Shown here: positions 29,486 through 42,384 of the stretch, in pieces
Layout of the letters: every line of letters begins with the position of its first letter
Position numbering within the stretch: position 1 is the stretch's first letter
Assembly (NCBI RefSeq): GCF_020379485.1
Contig: NC_063452.1
Coordinates: 60,409,338-60,473,337, forward strand
Reading direction: 5' to 3'
DNA from: Brassica napus
Taxonomy: Eukaryota > Streptophyta > Magnoliopsida > Brassicales > Brassicaceae
DNA: 64,000 bases
Notes under the pieces: model-generated
Told to the model about the DNA's origin: nothing
The model's input: the letters and a program-made list of their open reading frames with translations, nothing else
Database searches by the model: none
Made by a program: the position numbers and the translations under genes

Positions 29486-32222
29486 ATGGTCGTTAGCAAC
29501 GACAGTTCTTCGTCAGGCGAGGAGCGCGAAGCTCTCGAGGTGACGCCGGCTCCAGAGGTGACACCTACGCCTACACCAGTAACTCCACTTCCCCATCCTG
29601 CGTCTATGGAAACTATCCTGGCACGCCTCGGCCTACAAGAAGCGGCGCAGAAGGCGGCAGTTGACCAAATCACGGCGATAGCAAAGATCCTTGCTCCTCT
29701 CGCTGCAAACGCCGAAGCTTCAACGGCGCAGTATCGTCGACACCTGTTCGCCATAGAACGAACCACCGACTTAGCACCTACGCGGGATAACGATAACCAA
29801 AGCGCCGGTAACGACACCAACGCGCACACCGCAAGCGAACTAGCCGCGTTGAAACAGTCGGTCCTCGATATCAATTCGAAGATCCACCAGGTGACGACAT
29901 CCGCGCCCCAAATCGAGCATGTACTCGCGGAATCTCTTCGTACACCCTTCACTCAAAAGGTTACCGGCGTGCGGCTACAAAAGATGGAGAAACTCCGTCT
30001 TCCAACCTTCAAAGGTCTCTCTGACCCTTTTACTCACGTCACGTCTTTCAACATAACGATGCGACGCGCAAACCTGACCGACGAGAGAGAACTACGTCGA
30101 CTGTTTCCACGACCTCTCGACGGTTTTCCTTAAGAATTATATCATGTTCACCAACCAGGAAGCGACCGTGTCAGATTTGTGGAACCTCATTCACGCCAGC
30201 GACCAAAGTCTCCGCGACTTCATGGAGAAATTCAAAGCTATTGTCTCGAAGATTGATATTCCCGACCATATCGCCGTCAAATCTTTGATGAACACCTTGC
30301 ACGTCGACTCCACATTCCGCCAGGATCTCTACCGATATCCGACAAAATCTGTCTCCGACGCCATCGCTCGCTCGCACAACTTTATCCGCATGGAAGAAGA
30401 CACCAGAGCAAAGTTCGCAAAAGACGCAGCAGCGAGACAGCGATCCTCCCGAACAAACGACACCCGCGCCGAGCCCCGCCAGCACTCCTCCGGTGGAAAT
30501 ACCACTCAGAAGCGAGGCTACGTTAGCTCGGTCGATGATGAGGAATCTCCAAAATCAGCAGCCATCACGCGAGAGAAAGGCTGGAACCACTGGGATCGAG
30601 ACTCCGCTCCGAAGCAGTCAACCTCATCCGAACCAGCGAGTTCAAACTCCGAGGAGCCAAAAAAATGGTGCCTCTACCACAAAAGGGATTCCCATGACAC
30701 GAAGGAATGCAAGGTCCTCATCGGGCAGTTTTTCGACGGGATCACTAATGGGACAATCCAAATGCCAACTTCTCCTACGACACCAAAAAACACTAAAAGC
30801 TGGAGTAAGAACAAGGAGAAGAAGGCACAGAAGTCTCAAAAGAACACGGCCCCGAGCGAGGAAAGAGCAAGCCCTGAGCGCACTCCCGTCAACAACGTCG
30901 GCCCCGCCAACGATTCGTCAGAAGACGAACACCCGCGTCGCCGGCGACGAGTGGAAGTCATACTCTCTCGCCCTTGCGACTCCTCTGATGACGACGTCCC
31001 GACAGTGCAACCAGATCTGCACGATAAATTGGACAGCAAGGATAAGCAGTCTCTCGCTCCCTCGAAAACAGATAAAGACCTGCGCATTCTATTGAAGCGA
31101 AAAAGCGCCACGAACGAAAACACAGGAACCGCCGACCTCCGTGCGACCATCTCCAAATGCAACACTCGGAGAGTCGGTCAAACTGGCGACCTTCGCGAAC
31201 AGCTCAATTCGAAGGCCGACGACCTGCGAATCCAACTCAACCGTTCGAAAGGGTCCGATCTGCGACGACGTCTCAAATCAAAAAAGAAACAGCCCGCAGA
31301 AACTCCTATATTCGAGAACACAACTGACGATTTGAGGAAGCAACTCGAATCAATGCGAGCTACCCGAGCCCCGCACATTAGTGTCATAATGGGCGGATCA
31401 CCACCTTACGGTGACTCGGTTCGAGCCGTCAAAGATTACAAACGTCAAGCAACCACCTCTCAGAAGTGGCCTTCTCCAGTCGAAAATGATCACCAGATCA
31501 CTTTTTCGGCACTAGACACCAAGGGCGTCCACATGCCACATAACGATCCTCTCCTCGTCGACCTTGACATCGGCGAATGTCTGGTCACCAAAGTCCTTAT
31601 TGATACCGGCAGCTCAGTCGATCTCATCTTTCGCGACACACTCGATAAAATGGGAATTGATTTACGGGATATGAAGCCTTCTTCTCGCACGCTCACCGGC
31701 TTCAACGGAGCCTCGGAGCAAATGATCGGGACAATTCGCCTTCCAGTTTACGCAGGTGGTATAACCCGCACAGTCAAGTTCTCCGTCATCCGCGCCAAAG
31801 CACCCTATAATGCCATACTCGGAACACCATGGCTGCATTCCATGAAAGCCGTCCCTTCGACTTATCATCAATGCGTCAAATTTCCCGGAAAAGATGGCAA
31901 AACTCAGACGATTCGGGGAGATCAACAAGCCGCGAGAAAACTACTGATCGCAACTGTAAAGATGCAGCAACAAGCTTCCCTTGTCAACTCCGTCAGTAAA
32001 CCACTCAACAAGATATACCCCCAGAAGGAGGAAGTTCGCGAAGTCGCAATTGATGAATCCGACCCGACGAAAATCATCCGAGTTGGCGTCTACCTGTCCG
32101 ACGACGTATGTTTAAGGATCATCTCTTTCGTCAAAGAAAACGCCTCGATGTTCGCCTGGAAGACTTCCGACATGAAGGGGATCGACCCCGCAGTTACCTC
32201 CCATGAACTGCACGTCGACTAG
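29486..32222 (+). pseudogene. Tat gag and protease, broken
   Basis: The gag start MVVSNDSSSSGEEREA leads to a capsid part that stops after NLTDERE. The next capsid stretch, CFHDLSTVFLKNYIMFTNQ, is in another frame, so the middle of the capsid domain is deleted and shifted near 30095. The second open stretch (30144-32222) carries the rest of the capsid, the zinc-binding motif CLYHKRDSHDTKEC, four degenerate 'DLR-x-L' repeats (for example DLRIQLNRSK, DLRKQLES) and the aspartic protease VLIDTGSSVDLIF. It ends at a TAG (32220) inside what should be continuous pol. Confidence 0.9.
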
Positions 32223-35200
32223 ACGTTCAAACCCATCCGACAGAAGCGACGAAAACTCGGTCCAGAACGATCTAAAGCCGTAAATGAAGAAGTCGACAGG
32301 CTCCTCGACGCGGGTTTCATAACCGAAGTCTGATACCCCGAATGGTTGGCTAACCCGGTTGTCGTCAAAAAGAAAAACGGCAAATGGCGCATATGCGTCG
32401 ACTTCACGGACCTCAACAAGGCGTGCCCAAAGGACAGTTACCCACTCCCTCACATCGATCGTCTCATCGAATCAACTGCTGGTAACGAACTCCTAACCTT
32501 CATGGACGCTTTCTCGGGATACAACCAAATCTTGATGCATCCCGACGATCGCGAGAAGACGGCATTCATGACCGACAGAGGGACCTACTGCTACAAGGTG
32601 ATGCCCTTCGGGCTAAAGAACGCCGGCGCAACTTATCAGCGACTCGTCAACCAAATGTTCACTGATCAGCTTGGCAACACCATGGAAGTGTACATCGACG
32701 ACATGTTAGTCAAATTGCTCAAGGCCGATGATCACCTAAGCAACTTACGCGACTGCTTCAAGATCTTGAACGACTACGGGATGAAGCTCAACCCGGCCAA
32801 GTGTACCTTCGGTGTCACTTCGGGAGAATTCCTCGGCTACATTGTCACTCAACGAGGAATCGAGGCTAACCCCAAGCAGATCTCGGCGATCCTCGACCTT
32901 CCAAGCCCAAAGAACAGCCGCGAAGTACAACGACTAACCGGACGCATAGCAGCCCTCAACAGGTTCATCTCGCGATCAACCGATAAGTGTCTTCCCTTCT
33001 ACGAGCTACTAAGGGGCAAATAAGAGGTTCGTCTGGGATGAAAAGTGCGAGGAGGCGTTCAATCAACTCAAGCACTACCTCACAACCCCCCAGTACTATC
33101 AAAGCCAGAAGCCGGCGACACATTGTCTCTCTACATAGCCGTCACATCCTCCGCCGTCAGCAGCGTGCTCATTCGAGAAGATCGGGGAGAACAGAAACCA
33201 ATCTTTTACACAAGTAAAAGAATGACCGAGCCGGAGACGAGATACCCAGCACTCGAAAAGATGGCCTTAGCTGTCGTCACCTCGGCCAGGAAACTGCGAT
33301 CCTACTTTCAGTCACACACGATTGAAGTACTGTCCAACCAACCACTCCGAACGGTTATGCAGAATACTAACCAGTCAAGACGGTTGACTAAATGGGCGAT
33401 GGAGCTGAGCGAACATGACATCGTGTACAAGAATCGCACAGCAGCAAAGTCACAGGTACTTGCCGACTTCTTGATCGAGTTAACACCAGAGCTGGAGCAA
33501 GACCTCATCCTACCAAGTTTAAACTGGATCTTACACGTCGACGGTTCATCTACGAGTAAAGGGTCGGGGGCAGGAGTGCAATTGCAATCGCCAACAGGAG
33601 AACTCATCCGGCAGTCATTCAGTTTTGGTTTTGCGGCGTCAAACAACGAAGCTGAGTACGAGTCCCTCATCGCAGGGCTCCGTCTCGCCAAGGCAGTGAA
33701 GGCCAAAAGAATCAGCGCTTACTGCGACTCCCAACTTGTCGTAAGCCAGTACCTCGGCGATTACGACGTCCGCAACGAAAGGATGGACGCCTACCTCAAA
33801 CTCGTCCAAGACCTCACGCGAGACTTCGAGTTCTTCGAACTCACGAAGGTTCCTCGCGGAGAAAATGTCTGTGCCGACGCCCTCGCTGCTCTAGGAAGCA
33901 AGCTACACGATCAAGTCAAGAGGACAATCCCAATCCATAAAATCGAGAAACCGAGCATCGATACGAAGGCGGAACAGACTGCGATCGCAGCAGCGATTAA
34001 CGAAGCGATGGACATCGACAAAGCAGAACCTCCTTCGCAGGATGATCAGCCAACAGACTGGCGCAAAGAACTCATCGATTACCTCGCGGAAGGTTTATTG
34101 CACACCAAGAAATGGGACGCGCGGCGACTGAAGCGACGTAGCGCACACTACGTTGTCATGGACGGGGAACTACACCGATGGACCGCGATGAAGGTGCTAC
34201 TCAAATGTATCTCCGGCGAAGAAACGAGACTAGTCATGGCCGAAACACATGAAGGAGCAGCAGGCAATCACTCGGGCGGACGAGCTCTCGCATTAAAAGT
34301 AAAGAATCTCGGATTCTACTGGCCAACCATGAACGCCGACTGCGAGACATACGTGCGCAAGTGCGACAAATGCCAGCGTCACGCTTCCACCTTACACAGC
34401 CCAACAAAGTTCCTTCATACCCTAACTGCTCCATACCCATTCATGCGATGGGGAATGGACATCATAGGTCCGATGCCGGCATCTCGCCAAAAGAAGTTCA
34501 TCCTGGTCCTCACAGATTACTTCACCAAATGGGTTGAAGCCGAAGCCTACGCCAGCATCCTCGACAAGGAGGTGCAAAACTTCGTCTGGAAGAACATAAT
34601 CTGCCGACATGGGCTCCCATACGAGATCATTACAGACAACGGTTCACAATTCATCTCGCATCATTTCAAGGGATTCTGCGACAGATGGCGAATTCGACTC
34701 AACATGTCGACCCCGAGAAACCCGCAAAGTAACGGCCAAGCCGAGTCGACGAACAAGACCATCATCGACGGTCTGAAAAAATGACTCGACTTAAAGAAAG
34801 GTTGCTGGGCAGATGAACTAGACGGTGTCCTGTGGTCCCACAGAACAACTCCTCGCGGAGCGACGAAGGTTACCCTTTCTCGATGGCCTACGGTGTCGAG
34901 GCAATGGCCCCCGCATAAGTGAATGTGACGAGCTTGCGCCGATCGCGAATGCCACAAAACGTCGAACTCAACCGCGACATGCTGCTCGACGCACTCGAAG
35001 ACATCGAGGAAAAGCGCGACCAAGCACTACTCCGTATCCAAAATTACCAGCATCAAATCGAGAGCTACTACAACAAAAAGGTCAAATCGCGTCCCCTCGA
35101 AATGGGCAATCTTGTCTTAAGAAAGGTCTTCGAGAACACTAAGGAATGGAAAGCCGGCAAGCTTGGAGCCAACTGGGAAGGACCATACAAGATAGTCGAA

Positions 35201-35296
35201 GTCATCAAACCAGGAGTATACTGCCTCGAGACTTCAACAGGCGAAGCAATACCGAGAGCTTGGAACTCCAAACATCTCCGCCTCTTCCATCCTTAG
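32223..35296 (+). pseudogene. Tat reverse transcriptase, RNase H and integrase, broken
   Basis: Pol continues after the TAG with PIRQKRRKLGPERSKAV and a TGA at 32332-32334. The RT (32346-33023) has MDAFSGYNQI and the catalytic YIDDMLVK. A frameshift at about 33020 leads to the RNase H region: LHVDGSSTSKGSGAG, YCDSQLVVSQ and RGENVCADALA. The integrase follows with its HHCC zinc finger (HEGAAGNH ... CDKCQRH), GMDIIGP, TDNGSQF and an E in PQSNGQAES. A TGA at 34782 and another shift separate the C-terminal part (34919-35296), which ends in WEGPYKIVEV and WNSKHLRLFHP. Confidence 0.92.
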
Positions 35297-36129
35297 TCAA
35301 GACGAACTCCTTACCGAGTAAATGCGCCACTAAGGCCACTTTTACTCGCCTCTCGCTCAAAAAAAAATGGCGAAAGAACGACCAACGGTCACGTTATCTC
35401 ACTACCAAAAAAACCGAGTAAATGCGCCTCGAAAGCCACTTTTACTCGCAATCTAAGAACTATGAATGGCTTGATTCCTACAAAGGGATACGTAGGCAGC
35501 CCAAAAGAAAAAGGGGTCCAGCCGAAAAAAAAAACAAACCTCCCCCCGAGGAATCGATCTCCGAAGCAGACGATCACTTAAGCGATGCCGACACGAGCAT
35601 GCCCCGGCTTCTCGAACAAGCGTATCGGTACTCGCATTACACGTTGGATATGTCCTGATCAGACACGTATTCACGGGAGTCGACCACGTTGCGATTTAAA
35701 CCAGCACGGCCGAGACAATGACTCCAACTCACCCTGTAATTTACTAAGTAAGGTTTGACCTACCGAACGTTTGAAAATTACGTTAGGGTCGATTTGGAAC
35801 CGTCAACGTCGGGAACTCACAATTAACAACGAAACTCAAATGACGAACGATCGCGAGTCAAAGAAATTGACCGAGACAAAGTCATGACGAGCTTAAACAC
35901 TACAACGATTCGATATCTCGAATAACGTTTATACTAAACAAACAGTCACTTCGAATCTTGAGAAATCATGCATTTGATAGACAAGTACGATAAAAGACAA
36001 ACAGTTAATACGATTCGAAGAATTGGAAATAACAAAAGAGAACAACAAAGTAGAAGTCTTGAAAGACAAAAGTCTAAAAGCAACAACACAAGTCCTCCGG
36101 GACTCAAAAGAAACAACAAACAAAAAAGA

Positions 36130-39100
36130 CTAAGCTTCCCGATCACTATCGCGATCGTTGAGGACGGAGAGCTCCAAAGCCCTGACTCTTGACTCACGAG
36201 CAGCCGGAGAAACATGCACTTCGTCTGATCTCGGGACGATCTCTGGATCAGCCAAAGGACCTTCAAGAAGAGGCGTCGGGTCTTCGCGCCGCTCTTCAGC
36301 CGGATGACTAGGCGGAACGTGGAGGCTCGCTGCAATCTCCGGATCGATCAAGCCGGCGTTGGACCCATACGGATCGAGACTCGCCAAGATTCGAGCATCC
36401 ACAAACTGAGAGTCCAATACGAGAGGAGAAAGTGCGAGATCTTCCTCGGGTATCTCGCCCACCCTAAGCTTCTCGGCTTCCTCCTCATATTTCTTCTTTT
36501 GCTCGGCGAACAGCTCGATTGTAGCTTGCGAGATGTCGCTCCCAGCTCTCTTCAAAGCCTCAAGGCATTTCCTGGTTCCGAAGGCTTGGCTATGAAGCAA
36601 CCGGGCCTCCTCATAGGGACCTCGTCGCTCTTCTCGGGAGCGAATCCTAGCGAAGCGACGATTAGCTTTCGCGGCCATCTCGGCCTCAACTCTTCCTCTT
36701 TCCCTCGTCATTTCCAGGATCCTGGAATCTCTAAGGCGCCTCATCTCTCTTTCATGAGACGCAGCAAGCGAAACCTTCTCGCTCTCAAGTTCAGCGTCTT
36801 CCGCTCGAGCTCACGAACGACTCCTCGGGATACCTCCAACTCGGCTTTGAGCTCGTCTCTTCGAGCAATGATGCGAGCAACCATCCCGTTAAGCCTCTCG
36901 ACGTCAGCCCTCGATGCATTCAGCTGGCGAGCAGAAGCTTCCTCTTTCTCCGCGTGCTCCTTCTTAGCTAGCTCGAGTTCGCCCAAAGCTCCCTTCAGGG
37001 CAGTGTCGTACTTATCGATCACGACGTTCGTCGCGCTATCCCCCTAAACAAACGAGGAGATGAAAATTGTAAGAAGAAGTTAAAAAACGAAACAAAAAAA
37101 GGGGACCGAGCCATTTACCAGCAGCTTGGCCCTCGCAGCTTCCTCGTATTCACCCCAAAGATGAGGTCCTTCACAGCGGGCAAAGGTTTCGCCCTCCCCC
37201 TTAATTGGCAAAGGAACTCTCCACACTTCTCGGGAACGTACACTAGAGGGGCCGGTCCCTCGTAGTGAAACGAAACCTTGTCTGGAAAGTTGACTCCGGG
37301 CACCCTCCTCAAGATAGCGGAGCCGCGAGAAGAAGTGCCGATCTGAGCGACCCTTCCCCTATGGGAACCGGAGTTCCCTCGCGAGAAGATGCCAGAATAG
37401 GAGATCCCGCCTCATCGCCAACCTCGTCGTTGCGTCTCCTAATCAAAAGCGGCGACTCTCCGCTGTCTTCTTCAGAACCGTCCGGACGGGCGGCGTTAAG
37501 AGGAATTTCAGATTCCTCCCCTTCACCAACTACCGCCGCATCGTCCCGTTCTCCCGAGGTTTCAGCCTCAGAAGCCTCCTCTTCGGGTTGAAGTTCTTCT
37601 TCTTGAACATCACCCTCCTCAATCTCAGTCGGTTCTTCGGGATTCTCCAACTGCTCGTCAACAGGCTTCTTTATCCTCTTCTTCTTTTTCTTCTTCTTCT
37701 TCTTCTGGGGTTCGCCAGAAGGAGGAACGTCGCTCGCCTCCTCGGCGCTCCCCTCGACTCCCGAGCCGCCCCTCTTCCTTTTTTACCCTTCCCCGCGAAG
37801 AACCGTCGTCGAGGGTCCTTCCTCGCTGACCAGTCCCAGCTGGGCAGCTAACATCGCGCTCAAATCAGGAAGAGTTCCCATCCTCTTTGCTTCAGAAACT
37901 TGCTTCTGGATGTCCTTCGGGAAGATGTCTAGTCGCTTGGTGCGAATAGGAAGAACGGTCGAAAGATCAGATCTCCACTCTCCTGAAAACATAAGGCAAA
38001 AAAAAGGGGTCAGGACACGACAAGTAAACTTTGCGATAAAAAAAAATAACCAGAAACGGCGAGAGAACGCACTTCGAGCGATCCGGTCCTTAAGCTCTCG
38101 AATCTTCTCAACGGTAATCTCAGACCAACGGTAGATCCGAAGCAAAGCGACGGCTCGGACGCTCTTCAGGAAATCCTCAGGATAGACTGGAGACGTAGGA
38201 TGGCCAACTGCGAGCACAACAAAAAGAAAGTTCCGTTAGGTCAACAAAATCAGACGTAGCTCGCGACAAGATATTCTGCCACAAGAACGGTTCCATAGGA
38301 CCCAATAGTCCTCTCGAGGAGGCTCCTCGAAAGCCGAGTCGTCGGACTTGATGAAGAAGTAGGAACACTGCCAATTCTGCGTTTTGTTGGGATGACCGGC
38401 GTACACATTGCAGTTTGGTCGCATCTTCACCGAGTAGGTTCCGTCCTTCATATCGGTTATCGAGGTCATCTCCTCGAACGACCTGGCGCTCATCGGCATG
38501 TCAATCCTCCGCCGCTAGAACTGATAGAGTGACGGCTAGTCGCAGCGAGCCGTTCAGTAACTGACTGATCGCAAGATCCCGCCGCCTAGCGTACGCGGTG
38601 ATCAGTCGCGGGATGGGGAACCAACAGCGAGTGTCATCCTGGAAATAAGACTCGTATACTGTTTGGTACCCGATCGGAGGAGACCAAGGCCTTTGCTCCT
38701 GCGTAGGAATGAGGAAGGTCACGCCTGTAGCGTTCTTCGCCCGAAGAACCCTCTTCACACTCCTCAGGGTCGACTTAGTCTCCTCCACACCGTCCCAATC
38801 TTGACCAGCCACGAAAGCAGGGCGCAATAAGTCAGGATGTAGTCGTGGAAGCTCCTCGAAAATCCCTTCGGGATTGAAGGTCGTCGGAAACAACTCGGTT
38901 TCAGAATCGTCGTCTTCCGAAGGATCGTCTTCCACTGCGCGAGCCCTCAAGGTAATCGAGTCAACGGGCACCGCCCCGCTCTGTCCGTCTCTCGCACACT
39001 CCGTCGCATCCCTCACGGCGACGTTCTCGCTCTCTTCCCTCGCAAGCCGTGTAGCATCTGCGACCAAAAGCCTCTGGGAGCGAGACAAATCAACTGTGTC

Positions 39101-39227
39101 CATCATCGCCTCGTGATGAGTCGACTCGAGATCCCCGATACAACCTCCGTCAGGACCCCTTGCCGGATCCAATGCCGCCGCAACTGATTTCCCCTTTTGC
39201 TGCCTCGAACCCCTGAGCCGACGACAT
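36130..39227 (-). pseudogene. Antisense additional ORF block of the Tat element
   Basis: A run of long minus-strand open stretches with exon-like spacing: 39172-38501 (acidic, then GVTFLIPTQEQRPWSPPIGY and FPIPRLITAYARRRDL), 38499-38236 (KTQNWQCSYFFIKSD), 38217-38080 and 37990-37790 (Lys-rich and acidic low-complexity), 37650-37310 (glutamate-rich), 37312-37115, and 37022-36130, a long charged coiled coil. Candidate GT-AG borders separate them. Extra antisense ORFs between pol and the 3' LTR are known in some plant Tat-lineage elements, and their role is not established. At the start a 1-nt shift separates an upstream ATG (39227) from the first open stretch. Confidence 0.75.
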
Positions 39228-39911
39228 GGTAGAACAAGGTGGCGAAGAACGCGTCGAATGAAGGCTATAACACCTAGAGAGAAAAAAGAAGAGAGAGAGA
39301 GAGAGAGAGTACCTTTGATCGCGGAGGAAACTTGAAGAAATGAGAGAGAATCTGCGTATTTATAAGGAAAAGAGAGGGGGGAACTCGAGGCATCATCATT
39401 AGGTCTATTCGGGCCTAGATGGGCCTTGAAACTCTCCCTAAAAACCAGCGGACCCTCGCGACGTTTCGACTTCTCGGTGCATTTAAAAGAGAAAAGGGGG
39501 GGGGGGAATTTGAGGTGTCGTCATTAAGCCTAAACGGGCTTAAATGGGCCTCGAAACTCTCCCAATATCCAGCGGACCCTCGCGACGGTTCGGCTTCTCG
39601 TCTAACTCGGACGTCGGTCATCTTAAAATCAGAATAACCAACGGTTAATCTAGATATGTCAGTCGGGATCTGAATATCCGCGACTAATCGGCCTCAAGCG
39701 GAAATATTCCAGAACCCTCCCTGCGACACAACGATCAAAAGAAACGATAAAGCGCCTACTGCTCGCTTCCGAGAGGAACGACGATGTGCGACTCATCGAC
39801 CAACCGCTCCAACCTTCCGACAGGCCTTCTATTCCCTCAAACCTTCAAACCTTAGAATCCATCACGAGCCAGAAAGCACTTCGCTCACTAATGGACTGGG
39901 GGGGGACTTAC

Positions 39912-40421
39912 TGTAGAGGACGGATTTGACCATCCCACAAGGCCTGAGGAATAGAAAGGCCTGGCCCGGATTAGGTAGAGCGACGGCTCGATCGGTCGGC
40001 TCAAGAGTCAGGTCTCTCGGCTTGACTCTTGAGTACTTTTAGTCAATCATCATCGACTGAAGTACATTCGGCTCAGCGGCTGCTCGGACGCCTACGGGCT
40101 TCTCGGCCCAACAGAGGAGGCCCACCAAGATGGCATAAATTAGGTCAAGGACGAGGCATCATGACGTCTATATAAGGGAAAGGGGAGACAACGAGAGAAG
40201 GATCCGAAATCACTGACTAACACTTGGCGGCTAGATTAGGGTTTTCACCTCTGCTTCATCTCGCCGTTAGTTGTACTTTTCCGGTAGCTCATCGAGCACC
40301 AGCTTCTTTTTGTCGCACTCTCTTCGTTTCCCTTGTAACCGACTGAACGTTTTTCTCCGACCATTAATAAGACGTCTTTGTTAAACCTATATCTTATTTA
40401 TTACCGTTTTCCGATCAAACA
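39912..40421 (+). repeat. Tat element 3' LTR
   Basis: 510 bp, preceded by a run of nine or more G residues (39897-39905) that forms part of the polypurine tract. Confidence 0.95.
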
Positions 40422-40971
40422 TGTGACCCTTTAAAATGGAAAAAAAAGTTAAATGAATAAAAGTTGAGAGAGAGGACAAAAGAAACTCTTGGAAAATTTC
40501 CACGAAGAGTGTGTCCATTTATTTTCCAATTTTAACTCATATGAAAGGTTTTTTTTTAATATTTATTTGTGACCAATCAAGACTCAGAAGTATATGAAAT
40601 GGAAGGGTGGAATCTCTTGTAGTTTTGTTCTCAGATTTGATACCTTGATTATTTTTCATGTAACGGTTCAAAACCTTTAAATTGATTAGTTTGGATTTTT
40701 TTTTTTTTTTGTGTAAAAATGTTGGATTTGTTTCATCATCATTTATTGATAATGTGTATAACTTCTTCACAATATGTCACAAACTATGGACGTATACTAT
40801 CAACAACAAAGTTATCTAATCATACGCTGATACGCAAGTGAATAATCTAATCGACATGCATCATACAAGATGATGACAACATCAGTATTATACATAGAAA
40901 AACGAATATGATAAATGCATGGTGTTTTAAAAATTCATAGTATTAATAAGGTTTTCATATAGATTCAAGTA
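40422..40971. other. AT-rich DNA between the Tat element and the gap
   Basis: Host flank after the target duplication TGTGA. It should continue the region upstream of the AAA-ATPase relic (left of 28929). No gene seen. Confidence 0.5.
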
Positions 40972-41071
40972 NNNNNNNNNNNNNNNNNNNNNNNNNNNNN
41001 NNNNNNNNNNNNNNNNNNNNNNNNNNNNNNNNNNNNNNNNNNNNNNNNNNNNNNNNNNNNNNNNNNNNNNN
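40972..41071. other. Assembly gap (100 N)
   Basis: Exactly 100 N, a conventional placeholder of unknown true length. It cuts through the 3' LTR of the next Gypsy element, so more than 1 kb of that LTR is hidden or missing. Confidence 0.98.
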
Positions 41072-41712
41072 TACGAAATCAATTTTAAACCGGTCTCAAC
41101 CAAGAAGTCAATCACCGGTTTACCGAGTCAACCGAGTAGTTGGACTCGGACGAGTTGACCGAGTCACCGGTGTCGAGTCACCGGACGGGCGACGGCGGAG
41201 CTTACCGGCGGCGAAGGCGGCGGCGACGATTTCCGGCGGCGGCGCGTGCACCTCACGCGCAGAGGCGAAACTTCCGGAGGTGCGTGCGGACTCATCCGGG
41301 CTCCGATTGCGGCGCGGTCGGCGGCTACGGCTTCGTCTCGTCGAGAGGAACACGATGATGGCCTTGGATGCACGAGATTCGCAATGGTTAGGAAGTTAGG
41401 GTGATTTACTAAACGGAAACGAAACTGAACTTAAGGCATGCAGTTTCCGGCGGTTACCTAGGGTGTTGATCGGTGGTGGCAAGCTGAACGTGATCACGGC
41501 GCACGGTTGCTCCGGCGACGAGCTCAGGTGAGCTTTCTCCCTTCCTCTTCTTCCTGTCTCTCTCTTTTTCTCTCTCTCTCTCTTTTTTTCTTTCTAAGTT
41601 TGTGAATTATAGAAGATGGAGATGGTGGGAAAGAAGGTGGAGATAGTGGAAAAGAAGGTGAAGATGGTGGGGTTGGGGAAAGAAGTGGAGATGGTGGGAT
41701 TGGGTCATTACA
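41072..41712 (-). repeat. Gypsy 3' LTR, truncated by the gap
   Basis: Corresponds to about 46565-47215 of the right LTR, with small indels in the GC-rich part. Open stretches on both strands here are a by-product of the GC-rich repeats. Confidence 0.9.
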
Positions 41713-42384
41713 ATTATCCCCCACTTATAAGGAATTCGTCCCCGAATTCATGTCATAAGCTGACGTGCCCAATGTCATCATAGCAAAACCTCGAATACTA
41801 ATCTTCGCTCGGCCTTTCAGGTCTCCTCCTGAGTCTTATCTCCCTCCCAACGAACTCGGACAAACACAGTCGATATTCCCCGAACTGTTTTTCTCATGAT
41901 GATTCAAAATCTTCAATAGATGATAAGGTTCATAAAATCTTTATGAACTCACTTGATGTCTACTGCAAAATAATTATAGCGCCTTCTCAACTTTTGCAAT
42001 GCTGTCATATGAACCAAGTCCTAGAAGGCTGATATACTGCTGATAAAGTAACTGCAAGCAACTAATCCAATCCACTTCAGTGAAGGATACAATTCCATGT
42101 GTCTCGGTTTAAGCTCCTTTATCTTCTGAGTCTTAGGTCCCTCCTGAAATGTCCTTATTTTCAGGTATATTAGGTGCTCATATGTAGCTCCAAATCCTTA
42201 TGGTGCTTAGCTGCATAAATCCTCTGACGTCATGGGCTTCCGAAAGCCAATCCTTGAGCATGTCCTCTGCTCTACCGTCTCTTAAACCATTAATAGTTCT
42301 AACTCATATTGCTACCCCACTTTGGTCCAACAAAGTGGTATACTATAAGGTCTACCATAAATAACCCTCGTATAGTATTTTTTT

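Larger units (their letters stand above)
28929..40421 (+). mobile_element. Complete Ty3/Gypsy element of the Tat lineage, with an antisense coding block
   Basis: About 11.5 kb. LTRs lie at 28929-29441 and 39912-40421, both starting TGTAGAGGA and ending ATCAAACA, with a perfect 5-bp target duplication TGTGA at 28924-28928 and 40422-40426. A primer site and gag-pol follow the 5' LTR, then about 4.6 kb of extra sequence with minus-strand ORFs, then a G-run purine tract before the 3' LTR. A by-eye comparison of the LTRs gives roughly 20 differences, so the insertion is much older than the Copia element. The coding parts carry stops, frameshifts and a gag deletion. Confidence 0.96.

Noticed and set aside
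29464..29952. Long minus-strand open stretch over gag
   Set aside because: It mirrors the Tat gag frame on the opposite strand; base composition, not conservation, keeps it open.
41120..41373. Open stretches on both strands in a GC-rich block, repeated at 46657-46932
   Set aside because: They lie in the Gypsy LTR and are made of CGG/CCG-rich repeats; indels between the two LTRs break the frames.
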